NCBI RefSeq assembly: GCF_010726645.1
Contig: NZ_AP022563.1
Coordinates: 1,054,001 to 1,118,000 of the forward strand
Length of the DNA stretch: 64,000 bases
Source of the DNA: Mycolicibacterium duvalii
GTDB taxonomy: Bacteria; Actinomycetota; Actinomycetes; Mycobacteriales; Mycobacteriaceae
Direction of reading: 5' to 3'
Shown here: piece after piece, positions 41,075-49,205 of the stretch
Numbering within the stretch: position 1 is the first letter of the stretch
Layout of the letters: every line of letters starts with the position of its first letter
Notes under the pieces: model-generated
What the model was told of the DNA's origin: nothing
What the model saw: only the letters and a program-made list of their open reading frames with translations
Database searches by the model: none
Program-made: the position numbers and the translations under genes

Positions 41075-42639
41075 TGACGGGCAGCGGGACCTTCTGGGGC
41101 CTGGTCGACACCGCGGCTCGACAACACCCTGATCGGGTGATTCTCGTCGATGATTTCGGCCGCAGTCTCACCAACGCAGAGCTGCATTCTGCCGCGCTGC
41201 ACACCGCTGCGGGACTTGCGGGGCGCGGGGTGAGCACCGGCACGGTGGTGTCCTGGCAGCTTCCGACAACGTTGGAGGCGATGGTCGTGATGGTGGCGTT
41301 GGCCCGCCTGGGCGCGGTGCAGAATCCCATCCTCCCGATCTGGCGGGAAAGTGAGGTCGGCTTCGCGACAACCCAGCTCGCCACCGAGGTGCTGATCGTT
41401 CCGGGCGTGTGGAGAGGGTTCGATCATGTCGTGCTCGCCGACGACCTGGCACGCGAACGGTCGATGTCCATCGAGGTTGTCGATCACGCCGTGCCGATCA
41501 CCGAGGGCCTGCGGCTTCGCGGCGGCGATCCGGCGACGCTGCTTCCGCCACCGGCCTCGGCTGAGGAAGCACGCTGGGTGTACTACTCGTCGGGCACGAC
41601 TGCCGCTCCCAAAGGGGTTCGACACTGTGATCGCTCGGTCATCGCGGGATCGGCGGGGGTGGTGGGGATGGTGGGCGCCTCCAGCGCGGATGTCAATCCG
41701 ATCGCCTTCCCGGTGACGCATATCGGCGGCGCTGCGATGCTGGCCGCGAGCCTGTTGACCGGCATGCGGTTGGTGCTCTTCGACACTTTCGACCCGGCGC
41801 GGACCCCGAAAGCGATCGCCGATCACGGCGCCACGCTCCTGGGGTCGGCCACCCCGTTCTTCGTTGCCTACGTGGCTGCGCAGCGCGAGCACGGGGCCGA
41901 TCCGCTGTTCCGCAACCTTCGCGGCTGCGTCGGGGGCGGAGCACCGATCACCGCCGAACTGGGGCGCCAGGTGCGCGAGACGCTGTCGGTGCCGGGAATC
42001 GCGAACGCGTGGGGCCTGACCGAGTTCCCCGTGGCCACGTCGCCACCACCCGATGGCGATGCATACACCTTGGACCACACCGTCGGGTGCCCCGTCCCGG
42101 GAGTGCGCGTGCGGGTGGTCGACGACTCGGAGCGAGAAGTCGCCCTCGGCGAGGTCGGCGAACTGCGGCTCAAGGGCCCACAGTGTTTCCTCGGCTACGT
42201 CGACGCCTCGCTGGACGGGCAGGCTTTCGACGCCGAAGGGTGGTTCCGCAGTGGGGATCAGGGCCGGCTGGACGGCGCCGGCAACGTCATCCTCACCGGA
42301 CGGCTCAAGGATGCCATCATCCGCAACGCCGAGAACATCTCCGCCCTCGAGGTCGAAGAAGTGCTCGCCACCCATCGCGCCGTCGCGGATGTGGCGGTGA
42401 TCGGGGTCCCCGATGAGCGCACCGGCGAACGGGTGTGCGCGGTGATCGTCGCGCATCGCGATGAGACGGTGACGCTCCAGTCGCTGTTCGAGCACTGCCG
42501 GGGCAGCGGACTGAGCAAGCACAAGTCACCCGAGTGCATCGAGTTCGTCGACGAGTTGCCGCGCAACAGTACCGGCAAGGTGCTCAAGACCGAATTGCGA
42601 AAACGGTTCTGCCGACGCCAGACAGAGGAGAAACCATGA
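41074..42639 (+). CDS. AMP-forming acyl-CoA ligase
   Basis: This 521-residue ANL ligase has the phosphate loop YSSGTTAAPK (171-180), the A5 motif NAWGLTEFP, a GWFRSGD hinge and the C-terminal NSTGKVLKTELRK lysine. It lies between the dehydrogenase pair and a mycofactocin-type SDR, all coupled by stop-start overlaps, so its acid substrate is probably an intermediate of the same pathway. It overlaps the following SDR as ATGA. Confidence 0.92.
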   Translation: MTGSGTFWGLVDTAARQHPDRVILVDDFGRSLTNAELHSAALHTAAGLAGRGVSTGTVVSWQLPTTLEAMVVMVALARLGAVQNPILPIWRESEVGFATTQLATEVLIVPGVWRGFDHVVLADDLARERSMSIEVVDHAVPITEGLRLRGGDPATLLPPPASAEEARWVYYSSGTTAAPKGVRHCDRSVIAGSAGVVGMVGASSADVNPIAFPVTHIGGAAMLAASLLTGMRLVLFDTFDPARTPKAIADHGATLLGSATPFFVAYVAAQREHGADPLFRNLRGCVGGGAPITAELGRQVRETLSVPGIANAWGLTEFPVATSPPPDGDAYTLDHTVGCPVPGVRVRVVDDSEREVALGEVGELRLKGPQCFLGYVDASLDGQAFDAEGWFRSGDQGRLDGAGNVILTGRLKDAIIRNAENISALEVEEVLATHRAVADVAVIGVPDERTGERVCAVIVAHRDETVTLQSLFEHCRGSGLSKHKSPECIEFVDELPRNSTGKVLKTELRKRFCRRQTEEKP

Positions 42640-43514
42640 CAGGAAGACTCGAGGGTAAGGTCGCGTTCATCACCGGAGCTGCCCGTGGCCAAGGCCGCGC
42701 GCACGCGCTCGCGATGGCGCGGGAGGGTGCCGACATCGTCGCCGTGGACATCTGCTCCGACATGGCATCGAACCCGTATCCCCTTGCCACACCGGACGAT
42801 CTCGGTGAGACCGAGCGCGCGGTCAAGGAACTCGGTCGTCGCGTGTACGCCAGGGTCGCCGATGTCCGTGAACGGCCCGCCCTCCGGGAGGCGCTGGACT
42901 CGGCGCTGGCCGATTTCGGGCGCCTCGACGTCGTCGTCGCCAACGCCGGCATCCTGCCGATGGCCATGGGCTCGCCCCACCCACAACATTTCGTCGACGC
43001 CACGGACGTGGACCTGGTCGGCGTCTTGAACACGGTGGCGGTGTCTCTGCCGCACCTCTCGGACGGTTCGTCGATCGTCATCACAGGTTCCACCGCCGGA
43101 ATGATGCCCGGAAATGCCGACAGCCCGGAGATGGGTCCTGGTGGTGCCGGCTACGCGTGGAGCAAGAAGACCCTGATGGAGTACGCCGAGCAGATGGCGA
43201 TTCATCTGGCGCCCAGGTTCATTCGCGTCAACGTCATGCACCCGACCAATGTCAACACCCACCTACTGCACAACGACGGGATCTACGGGGTGTTCCGGCC
43301 GGACCTGGTCGCGGAGGGCAAGAAGCCCACCCGTGAGGACGCCGATCTCGCGTTCACCTACTTTCAAGCCATGCCGATTCCGTACGTCGAGCCGGAGGAT
43401 ATCGCGAACCTCGCCGTTTTCCTGGCCAGCGACGAGAGCCGATACATCACCGGACAGCAGATCCGGGTGGACGCCGGCTCCTACCTCAAGTTCCCGAACG
43501 GACCGGGAAAGTGA
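42636..43514 (+). CDS. mycofactocin-coupled-type SDR
   Basis: This 292-residue SDR has TGAARGQGRAHA (residues 13-24) and the mycofactocin-coupled insert with ATPDDLGET (51-59). The catalytic pair is in YAWSK (Tyr173, Lys177), and the C-terminus has DESRYITGQQIRVDAG. As in the paralogue at 10629-11450, NAD is expected to stay bound and be re-oxidised through mycofactocin. ATG 42636 overlaps the ligase stop. It would oxidise a secondary alcohol in the 37.7-44.4 kb operon. Confidence 0.92.
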   Translation: MTGRLEGKVAFITGAARGQGRAHALAMAREGADIVAVDICSDMASNPYPLATPDDLGETERAVKELGRRVYARVADVRERPALREALDSALADFGRLDVVVANAGILPMAMGSPHPQHFVDATDVDLVGVLNTVAVSLPHLSDGSSIVITGSTAGMMPGNADSPEMGPGGAGYAWSKKTLMEYAEQMAIHLAPRFIRVNVMHPTNVNTHLLHNDGIYGVFRPDLVAEGKKPTREDADLAFTYFQAMPIPYVEPEDIANLAVFLASDESRYITGQQIRVDAGSYLKFPNGPGK

Positions 43515-44377
43515 AGGTTCGCGACATCAGAGATCTGACCTCAGATCCCGGTGCGTATGCCGCCGAGCTGCAACGCCGGTGGGGCGGGTTGTTGAGCTAC
43601 CGCTACATCGGGCGCCATCACGCCTCCATGAACGTCGGGCCCGTGGATGACACCGTGACCGTCCGCCACGACATGCGCGATGTCACCGGAGGAATCCTGC
43701 TGAGCGTCTTCGGCATCGCGGCTCCTGAGGGCGGTTTGGTGTCGGACCTCGAGGCCGTTCCGAACCCTGTGGTGCACTCCTGTCAGGTCCTGGACGCGGG
43801 CGAAGATGTGAAACGGTTCGAGGTGCGCACCGAGGATGTCAAACGCGGACAACGGATGTCCTACAGCAGGTCGCTGATCGTCGATGCCGATCAGCCCGGC
43901 CGCGTGCTGGCGATCACCGAGGGTCAGGGCGTAACGATCGGCGTCCCCCCGGAGGGGCTGCAGAAGATGACCGTCGAACCGCTGGACGTGGTCGATTCGC
44001 CTGACCTGCCGCCGCTCTGGCAGGTGTTCGGCGGGTCTCAGGTGAACGCCACAACGTGGTCCCTGCCCGAACTGTCGGCAGAGGTTGCCTCTCCGGACGC
44101 CGCGCTGCACGTGGGGCCCCAGTTCGTAATGACCGAGACGGCGGCGCGCAGCAGTGTCACCGAACTCGCCGGAACGGGTGCGCTCGTCGGCGTCTCGTCG
44201 CACACCATGTTCGTTGCCAGGGCGAAATCAGGCCCGTTCACGTTTGCGGCAAAACCCATTGCAGGAGCCGATACCTTGTTCGGAGCGCGGACGCAGGTCT
44301 ACGACGAGGGTGCGGACCGCAAGCTGGTTACCGTTGCCACACACGTGTTTCGGCGCGCTGAACAGGGCGGCGCATGA
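43511..44377 (+). CDS. hypothetical protein, possible double-hotdog thioesterase
   Basis: This 288-residue soluble protein has two similar halves with hotdog-like features: PVDDTVTVRHDMRDVTGGILLSVFG in the first and HTMFVARAKSGPF / LFGARTQVYDEG in the second. It could be an acyl-CoA thioesterase or dehydratase, but no sure catalytic residue was identified. It is the last gene of the operon, overlaps the SDR as GTGA and ends 17 bp before the convergent IclR gene. Confidence 0.7.
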   Translation: MKVRDIRDLTSDPGAYAAELQRRWGGLLSYRYIGRHHASMNVGPVDDTVTVRHDMRDVTGGILLSVFGIAAPEGGLVSDLEAVPNPVVHSCQVLDAGEDVKRFEVRTEDVKRGQRMSYSRSLIVDADQPGRVLAITEGQGVTIGVPPEGLQKMTVEPLDVVDSPDLPPLWQVFGGSQVNATTWSLPELSAEVASPDAALHVGPQFVMTETAARSSVTELAGTGALVGVSSHTMFVARAKSGPFTFAAKPIAGADTLFGARTQVYDEGADRKLVTVATHVFRRAEQGGA

Positions 44378-44394
44378 GTCCTTCGCTGGGGTGG

Positions 44395-45264
44395 TCAACC
44401 CCGCGTGTCCGACACGAGCGTGCGGATCTCTTTCAGGAGTTGTTGCGCAACGTGATCGATATCGGGCGCTGACATCGCGAGCATCGGATGTACGCCGAGA
44501 ATCAGCCTGGTGTGGCCGGCGTCGTCGAGGGCGGGTGCCGAGATGGTGGCAACGGTCCGATCCTCGCCGGTGAGCTCGTCGTCGACGAGGCCGGATGCCA
44601 ACTCGACGCGCAACTGGTCGATGATCGGGCGTAGTCCCGCGGGCAGCGTGTCCACTGAGATGGCGCCCAGTGCGTGCGCGATCTGAGCCAGAGCCGGTGT
44701 CATCCAGTCGACGTCGTAGCCCCGGTCACGGGTTCGGGTCAGCACAGCGCGCAGGCGACGTTCGAGATCCGTGTCGCCGGCGCCGCCACGGGTGATCCAG
44801 TTCCGCTGAGCTTCGGTCGTGTCCCACGCCGCGAAAGCCACTCCGAAGGGGGGCAGGTAGGGAATGCGATCAGTGACCGCCTCCTGCAGCGGATTGTGCG
44901 CAGGACTCTCGAACGCAGTGATCAGTAGCTCGTCGCCCGCGACCTCCACGACGGAGACGGGCATGTCGAGCGTGCGGGCAAGCCGTCGCGCGGCTTCTCG
45001 AGCAACGTGCGCCAGCGGTCGGGCAGTGTTCAGGCTTGCCGCGATCAGCGACAGCATGGGGCCGAGCTCGAAGCTCTTGGTGGTGGGATCGCGGGTGACC
45101 CAGCCTCGGTCGGACAGTGTCTTGAGAATGGCGTGCGCAGTGCCTTGGGTCTGTCCGAGTTCGTCCGCGATATCAGAGAAGCGCATCTGCCGATTCCTCG
45201 GCTGGCTCAGCAACTCGACGATGTCGACGACACGCCCGGTGGGCGCCGAACTCGAACCCCGCAC
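44395..45264 (-). CDS. IclR-family transcriptional regulator
   Basis: This 289-residue protein has an N-terminal winged HTH (about residues 10-60; FSDIADELGQTQGTAHAILKTL) and a C-terminal effector domain (about 85-285) typical of IclR regulators. The start is GTG 45264. It is divergent from the ADH operon at 45361, with a perfect palindrome in between, which fits autoregulation and control of that operon. The inducer is probably a pathway intermediate. Confidence 0.9.
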   Translation of the reverse strand: MRGSSSAPTGRVVDIVELLSQPRNRQMRFSDIADELGQTQGTAHAILKTLSDRGWVTRDPTTKSFELGPMLSLIAASLNTARPLAHVAREAARRLARTLDMPVSVVEVAGDELLITAFESPAHNPLQEAVTDRIPYLPPFGVAFAAWDTTEAQRNWITRGGAGDTDLERRLRAVLTRTRDRGYDVDWMTPALAQIAHALGAISVDTLPAGLRPIIDQLRVELASGLVDDELTGEDRTVATISAPALDDAGHTRLILGVHPMLAMSAPDIDHVAQQLLKEIRTLVSDTRG

Positions 45265-45308
45265 CCTTGACTCCCTCGACTATCACTCATACGGTCAATC
45301 GGATAACC

Positions 45309-45336
45309 GAGAACACTATCTCGAATAATCGAGAAC
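45309..45336. promoter_or_regulatory. IclR/ADH divergent operator: TCTCGA palindrome and GAGAAC sites
   Basis: The 96-bp gap between the IclR gene and the ADH operon has a perfect 6-4-6 inverted repeat, TCTCGA-ATAA-TCGAGA (45319-45334). Two GAGAAC half-sites at 45309-45314 and 45331-45336 overlap or flank it, 22 bp apart. The site is 25 bp from the ADH start. It is the obvious candidate for the divergent IclR protein, possibly shared with the wider GAGAAY motif. Confidence 0.55.
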
Positions 45337-45360
45337 AGCAACGAACGGCAAGGTGGTCGG

Positions 45361-46413
45361 GTGCGCGCGGTAGTACTGAGAGGCGGGCGACTCGAAGTGC
45401 GCAATACCGCCGATCCCGTTCCGGGACATGGTGATCTGCTGCTGAGGACGCTCAGCACCGCAATCTGCGCGTCGGACGTGCACTTCATGGATCACCCCGA
45501 AGCCGGAATCGACGATCCGACGGGCAGGTCGCTTTACGACGCCGACCGCGACATCGTCATGGGTCATGAGTTCGTCGGCGAGGTCGTGGGGCACGGCCCA
45601 GGTTGCTCCGACGAGTTCCCGCTCGGCGCCCGGGTGACGTCCATGCCGATCCGACTGGTTGACGGAGGCGCCGGCGGTCTGCACATCATCGGACAGCATC
45701 CACAAGCCCAAGGCAGCTTCGGCGAGTTGCTGGTGGTGCCGGAGGCGATGGCGAGGGCGGTCGGTTCGGACGTGCCGAGTGATGCGATCGCTGTCGTCGA
45801 CGCATTCGCGGTCGGCGAGTTCTATGTGCGAAGCGCGAACATGCAACCCGGCGAGGTTCCGATCGTCGTCGGTGCAGGGGCGGTCGGACTGTCGGCCGTC
45901 GCGGCACTGTCGAGCCGCGGAATCGCGCCGATCATCGTGTCGGACTTCAACGCCGAGCGACGTGATCTGGCGATCAGCAGCTTCGGCGCACACATCGGCG
46001 TCGATCCGGCAACGGAGTCGGAATTCGACGTATTCCGTCGAGCTCGCGCTGAGCATCACTTGGGCGGCGTCGCAGTGGTTTTCGAGTGCGTCGGTGCAAA
46101 GGGGTTGATCGATCGCATCGCTGCCAACGCTGAGTTCTACACCCGCATCTACTGTGCGGGCGGCTGGTACTCGGGCGACACCTTGAACATCACGCAGGCT
46201 ACCCAGCAGGGCCTCACGTTCCAGTTCGGCGGCGGCCCGATGCCACAGGACTGGTACGGCGTCCTCGATGCCGTGGTGCAAGGGCGGCTCGATCCGCTGC
46301 CGAGTATCGGCAAGATCATCGGTCTCGACGAGGTGCCCGACGCGATCGATCAGGTGCGAAAGTCCGAGGGTCCGCCTCGGATCGTTGTTCACCCGAATGG
46401 GGACATCGCATGA
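45361..46413 (+). CDS. zinc-type alcohol dehydrogenase (MDR)
   Basis: This 350-residue medium-chain dehydrogenase has catalytic zinc ligands Cys36 (ICASD) and His69/Glu70 (MGHEF), and the Rossmann loop GAGAVG (171-176). The structural zinc loop with four cysteines (expected about residues 90-115) is absent. It should oxidise an alcohol or reduce a carbonyl with NAD(P). The start is GTG 45361. It leads the seven-gene oxidative operon and overlaps the SnoaL-like gene as ATGA. Confidence 0.91.
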   Translation: MRAVVLRGGRLEVRNTADPVPGHGDLLLRTLSTAICASDVHFMDHPEAGIDDPTGRSLYDADRDIVMGHEFVGEVVGHGPGCSDEFPLGARVTSMPIRLVDGGAGGLHIIGQHPQAQGSFGELLVVPEAMARAVGSDVPSDAIAVVDAFAVGEFYVRSANMQPGEVPIVVGAGAVGLSAVAALSSRGIAPIIVSDFNAERRDLAISSFGAHIGVDPATESEFDVFRRARAEHHLGGVAVVFECVGAKGLIDRIAANAEFYTRIYCAGGWYSGDTLNITQATQQGLTFQFGGGPMPQDWYGVLDAVVQGRLDPLPSIGKIIGLDEVPDAIDQVRKSEGPPRIVVHPNGDIA

Positions 46414-46808
46414 CAGACCGTGACGATATCGTCGAGTTGACGATTAGCTATGCCACCGCCATCGACTCCAAGCAATACGTGCAGTTGCAGGACGTCTTCA
46501 CCGACGACGCCAGAGTCGACTACGGCGAGGTCGGGCAGTGGACGGGTGGAGCTGCGGTCGCGCAGTTCATGGAGGAAGTACACGTGATGGCCGCTGCGAC
46601 GATGCACCGGATGACGAATCAGGCGATCGTCATCGACGGCGACGTCGCAACGGTGCGCACGTACGTCGATGCGCTGATCCTGCTCGAGGATGGTTCGGGG
46701 GCAAACCCGGTCGGCTATTACGACGATGTCGTCGTCCGGACACCCGCCGGCTGGCGGATCGACAAACGCACTTACACCTCGGTTCGATTGGTTGCGGTGC
46801 AGGGCTGA
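46410..46808 (+). CDS. SnoaL/NTF2-like protein
   Basis: This 132-residue SnoaL-like domain protein has IVELTISYATAIDSKQYVQLQDVF at the start and a C-terminal GWRIDKRTYTSVRL strand. It could act as a ketosteroid isomerase- or dehydratase-like enzyme on a hydroxy-ketone intermediate. It overlaps its neighbours at both ends (ATGA, TGATG), so it is tightly coupled to the ADH and SDR. Confidence 0.88.
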   Translation: MTDRDDIVELTISYATAIDSKQYVQLQDVFTDDARVDYGEVGQWTGGAAVAQFMEEVHVMAAATMHRMTNQAIVIDGDVATVRTYVDALILLEDGSGANPVGYYDDVVVRTPAGWRIDKRTYTSVRLVAVQG

Positions 46809-47644
46809 TGGTGGAAGGGTTCGCAGCCAAGTACGGGCCGTGGGGGATTGTCGCCGGTGCTTCTGACGGTTGTGGCTCGCTCTTCGCCGAACGCCTCGCT
46901 GCGCAGGGCCTGAACGTAGTCCTGGTGGCTCGTCGCCAACATCTGCTCGACGAGGTCGCCGCGGGCATTCGGCGGCGCACAGGCGCGCAAACGCGCACGG
47001 TCGCCGTCGATCTGACGGACGCCGACGCAGCCCAGGCGATCTTCGACGCCACCGCAGACCTCGAGGTCGGCATGCTCGTGAACTGCGCCGGAGGTGACCC
47101 GAATTATCGGGCTTTCCTGAGCAGCCCGGTATCGGCGGCGGAAGCACTGGTGCTGCGCAACTGCCTGATGCTGGTGCGGTTGTGCCATCACTATGCCGCT
47201 CCGATGGTGCAACGCGGTAGGGGCGGCATCGTGAACTTCTCCTCGGGGGCGGCGATCTGCGGCGGCCGGAACCTGGTCACCTACGGCGGCACCAAAGCCT
47301 TCGACATGGTCTTCACCGAGGGGCTGTGGGTGGAACTGCACGATAGTGGCGTCGACGTTCTCGGGTTGGTTCTCGGCATGACGGACACCCCGGCGTTGCG
47401 CAAGCTGGAATTCGAGCGTGGGCGGCTGCCATCACTCGACGATGTCCCGGAGGGTGCTGTGACCGCGGCGAGTGTGGTCGATGTAGCGCTGGACAACCTC
47501 GGCAAGGGGCCGACCGTGGCCACCGGCGATGACGTCCGGATGGGTCTGGACCTGTTCAAGTCCATGTCGCGAAACGAGGTGGTTCGCCTGATCATGACGG
47601 CGAGCAGCGAGGTCATGGGTACCGACACGCGGGAGGGTGATTAG
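46808..47644 (+). CDS. short-chain dehydrogenase/reductase (DltE/KR-like)
   Basis: This 278-residue SDR has a degenerate cofactor loop AGASDGCG (residues 16-23), NCAG (92-95) and YGGTK (Tyr159, Lys163). It resembles the very-long-chain 3-oxoacyl reductase/DltE-like branch. ATG 46808 overlaps the SnoaL-like stop as TGATG; the longer frame upstream is an unrelated reading of that gene. It is followed by the LLM gene 6 bp downstream. Confidence 0.88.
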   Translation: MVEGFAAKYGPWGIVAGASDGCGSLFAERLAAQGLNVVLVARRQHLLDEVAAGIRRRTGAQTRTVAVDLTDADAAQAIFDATADLEVGMLVNCAGGDPNYRAFLSSPVSAAEALVLRNCLMLVRLCHHYAAPMVQRGRGGIVNFSSGAAICGGRNLVTYGGTKAFDMVFTEGLWVELHDSGVDVLGLVLGMTDTPALRKLEFERGRLPSLDDVPEGAVTAASVVDVALDNLGKGPTVATGDDVRMGLDLFKSMSRNEVVRLIMTASSEVMGTDTREGD

Positions 47645-47650
47645 CGCCCG

Positions 47651-48607
47651 ATGTTCACTCTGCGATTCGACATGCGGGCCCCTGCGATCGGCGCTCCGGC
47701 GACGGAGCTGTACTCCGCTGCGGCTGAGATGTCCGCGTGGGCTGAGACCCGTGGATGCCTCGCGGTGGTCCTGTGCGAACACCATTGCGCAGACGACGGC
47801 TATCTGCCCTCGCCGTTGCTGCTGGGTGCGGCGATTGCTGCCCGCACAAAGCAACTGATGCTGAACTTGACTATCCTGCTGCCGTTCTACGATGTGGCTC
47901 GACTGGCGGAGGACATCTGCGTTCTCGACCACATCAGCGCGGGCCGGACCAGCTATGTCTTCGGGATCGGCTACCGAGTGGAGGAATTCGACCATTTCGG
48001 GTTGTCGCTGCGCGATCGCGGTCGCGTCGCCGACGAGAAGCTGCCGTTGCTGCGTCGCCTGTTGGCCGGAGAAGAAGTCGAACAGGGTGGCAGGAGAATG
48101 AAGGTGACTCCGAGACCGCGAGACCCGAACGGGCCGATGCTGAACTGGGGCGGATCCAGCCTCGCCGCGGCGCGGCGGGCCGGCCGCAACGGCCTGGGCT
48201 TACTGGCCAATGGTGGGGTTCCCGGAATGCAAGAGGCCTACGAAGAAGCGTGCCGCGAGAACGGCTTCGAGCCCGGCTTCGTTCTGATTCCCCCGCGAGA
48301 TGCCGTAGCGAACCTCTTCGTCGCCGAGGATGTCGACGCCGCGTGGGACGAGATCGGCGACTACCTGCTGCACGACGCCATGGCGTATTCGGCGTGGAAT
48401 CCGGACAACACGGTTTCGGCCAACCTGAGCAACGCCACGACCGTCGACGAACTGCGTCGCACGTCGGCGTCACACGTGATCCTGTCCGTCGAGGAAGCGA
48501 GGCAGCGCATCGCCGGCGGCGAGACGTTCAACCTCTCGCCGTTGTGCGGTGGCATCCCACCGGAGATCGCGTGGCCCTATCTCGAGAGATTCGCCGAGCT
48601 GACGTAG
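47651..48607 (+). CDS. luciferase-like (LLM) F420/FMN-dependent oxidoreductase
   Basis: This 318-residue luciferase-fold protein has VLCEHHCADDGYLPSPLLL near residues 40-58, DHISAGRTSYVFGIGYRVEE near 92-111 and a PMLNWGGSSLAAARRAG segment. These are typical for the LLM class, which in mycobacteria commonly uses F420 or FMN. It is one of the oxidative steps of the 45.4-51.6 kb operon. It could be a monooxygenase or dehydrogenase. Confidence 0.91.
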   Translation: MFTLRFDMRAPAIGAPATELYSAAAEMSAWAETRGCLAVVLCEHHCADDGYLPSPLLLGAAIAARTKQLMLNLTILLPFYDVARLAEDICVLDHISAGRTSYVFGIGYRVEEFDHFGLSLRDRGRVADEKLPLLRRLLAGEEVEQGGRRMKVTPRPRDPNGPMLNWGGSSLAAARRAGRNGLGLLANGGVPGMQEAYEEACRENGFEPGFVLIPPRDAVANLFVAEDVDAAWDEIGDYLLHDAMAYSAWNPDNTVSANLSNATTVDELRRTSASHVILSVEEARQRIAGGETFNLSPLCGGIPPEIAWPYLERFAELT

Positions 48608-48624
48608 CGGAAAGGTAAACCAAC

Positions 48625-49176
48625 ATGCCCATCGACCGGATCGCTTTACACGAGAAGATCGCCTTCGAGAAATGGGAGGGTTACGCCAAGGCCATCGAGC
48701 GCGGTCGTCGTGTCACCTTCGGTGACAAGTTCATCTGGGCGCCGAACTCGGTGATGATGAGCCCCCTGTTCAACGACGGTGTCCCACAGACGGCCACCGA
48801 CATGTTTACCGACGGGGTCGCGAAAGCCATCGAGAAGTACGCACCGGACGGAGACATCCTCACTCCTGAGTGGCGAATGTGGTGGAAGCGCATGCCCGAC
48901 TATCGGCTCGTCAGTCCGTTCGAGTGTGTTGCCGGCGATTGGGGCTTCTCATCGTGCGACACCTACGCGGGGACGCTGGCCGACGGCACGGTGGTGGAAT
49001 TGCGCGAGTGGGACTACATCTGGACCAACGAGGACGGGCAGATAGCCCGTTGGGACTGGTTCGTCGACTCTGCCGATTGGGCGCGTCTCATGGCGCTGAT
49101 CGGGCTCGAACCGCGCGGATTGCGGGGCCAGGACTACACCGTGCATTTCCTTCGTGAAGGCGGAGTAGGTGGCTGA
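48625..49176 (+). CDS. NTF2/SnoaL-like protein, large variant
   Basis: This 183-residue protein is rich in Trp and Asp, with a WDYIWTNEDGQIARWDWFVDSADWARLM segment that resembles the C-terminal strands and helix of SnoaL/NTF2-like domains. It is longer than the usual 130-150 residues. GGAAAGG lies shortly before ATG 48625. Its position between an LLM protein and a P450 suggests a small enzyme or binding protein of the pathway. Function is uncertain. Confidence 0.8.
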   Translation: MPIDRIALHEKIAFEKWEGYAKAIERGRRVTFGDKFIWAPNSVMMSPLFNDGVPQTATDMFTDGVAKAIEKYAPDGDILTPEWRMWWKRMPDYRLVSPFECVAGDWGFSSCDTYAGTLADGTVVELREWDYIWTNEDGQIARWDWFVDSADWARLMALIGLEPRGLRGQDYTVHFLREGGVGG

Positions 49177-49205
49177 CGCGCAGAAGACTGGGAGGCGATG
49201 AGACG

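Noticed and set aside
40996..42522. 508-codon antisense frame over the ligase at 41074
   Set aside because: It is a mirror of the ligase coding pattern with many His, Arg and Gly and no recognisable domain.
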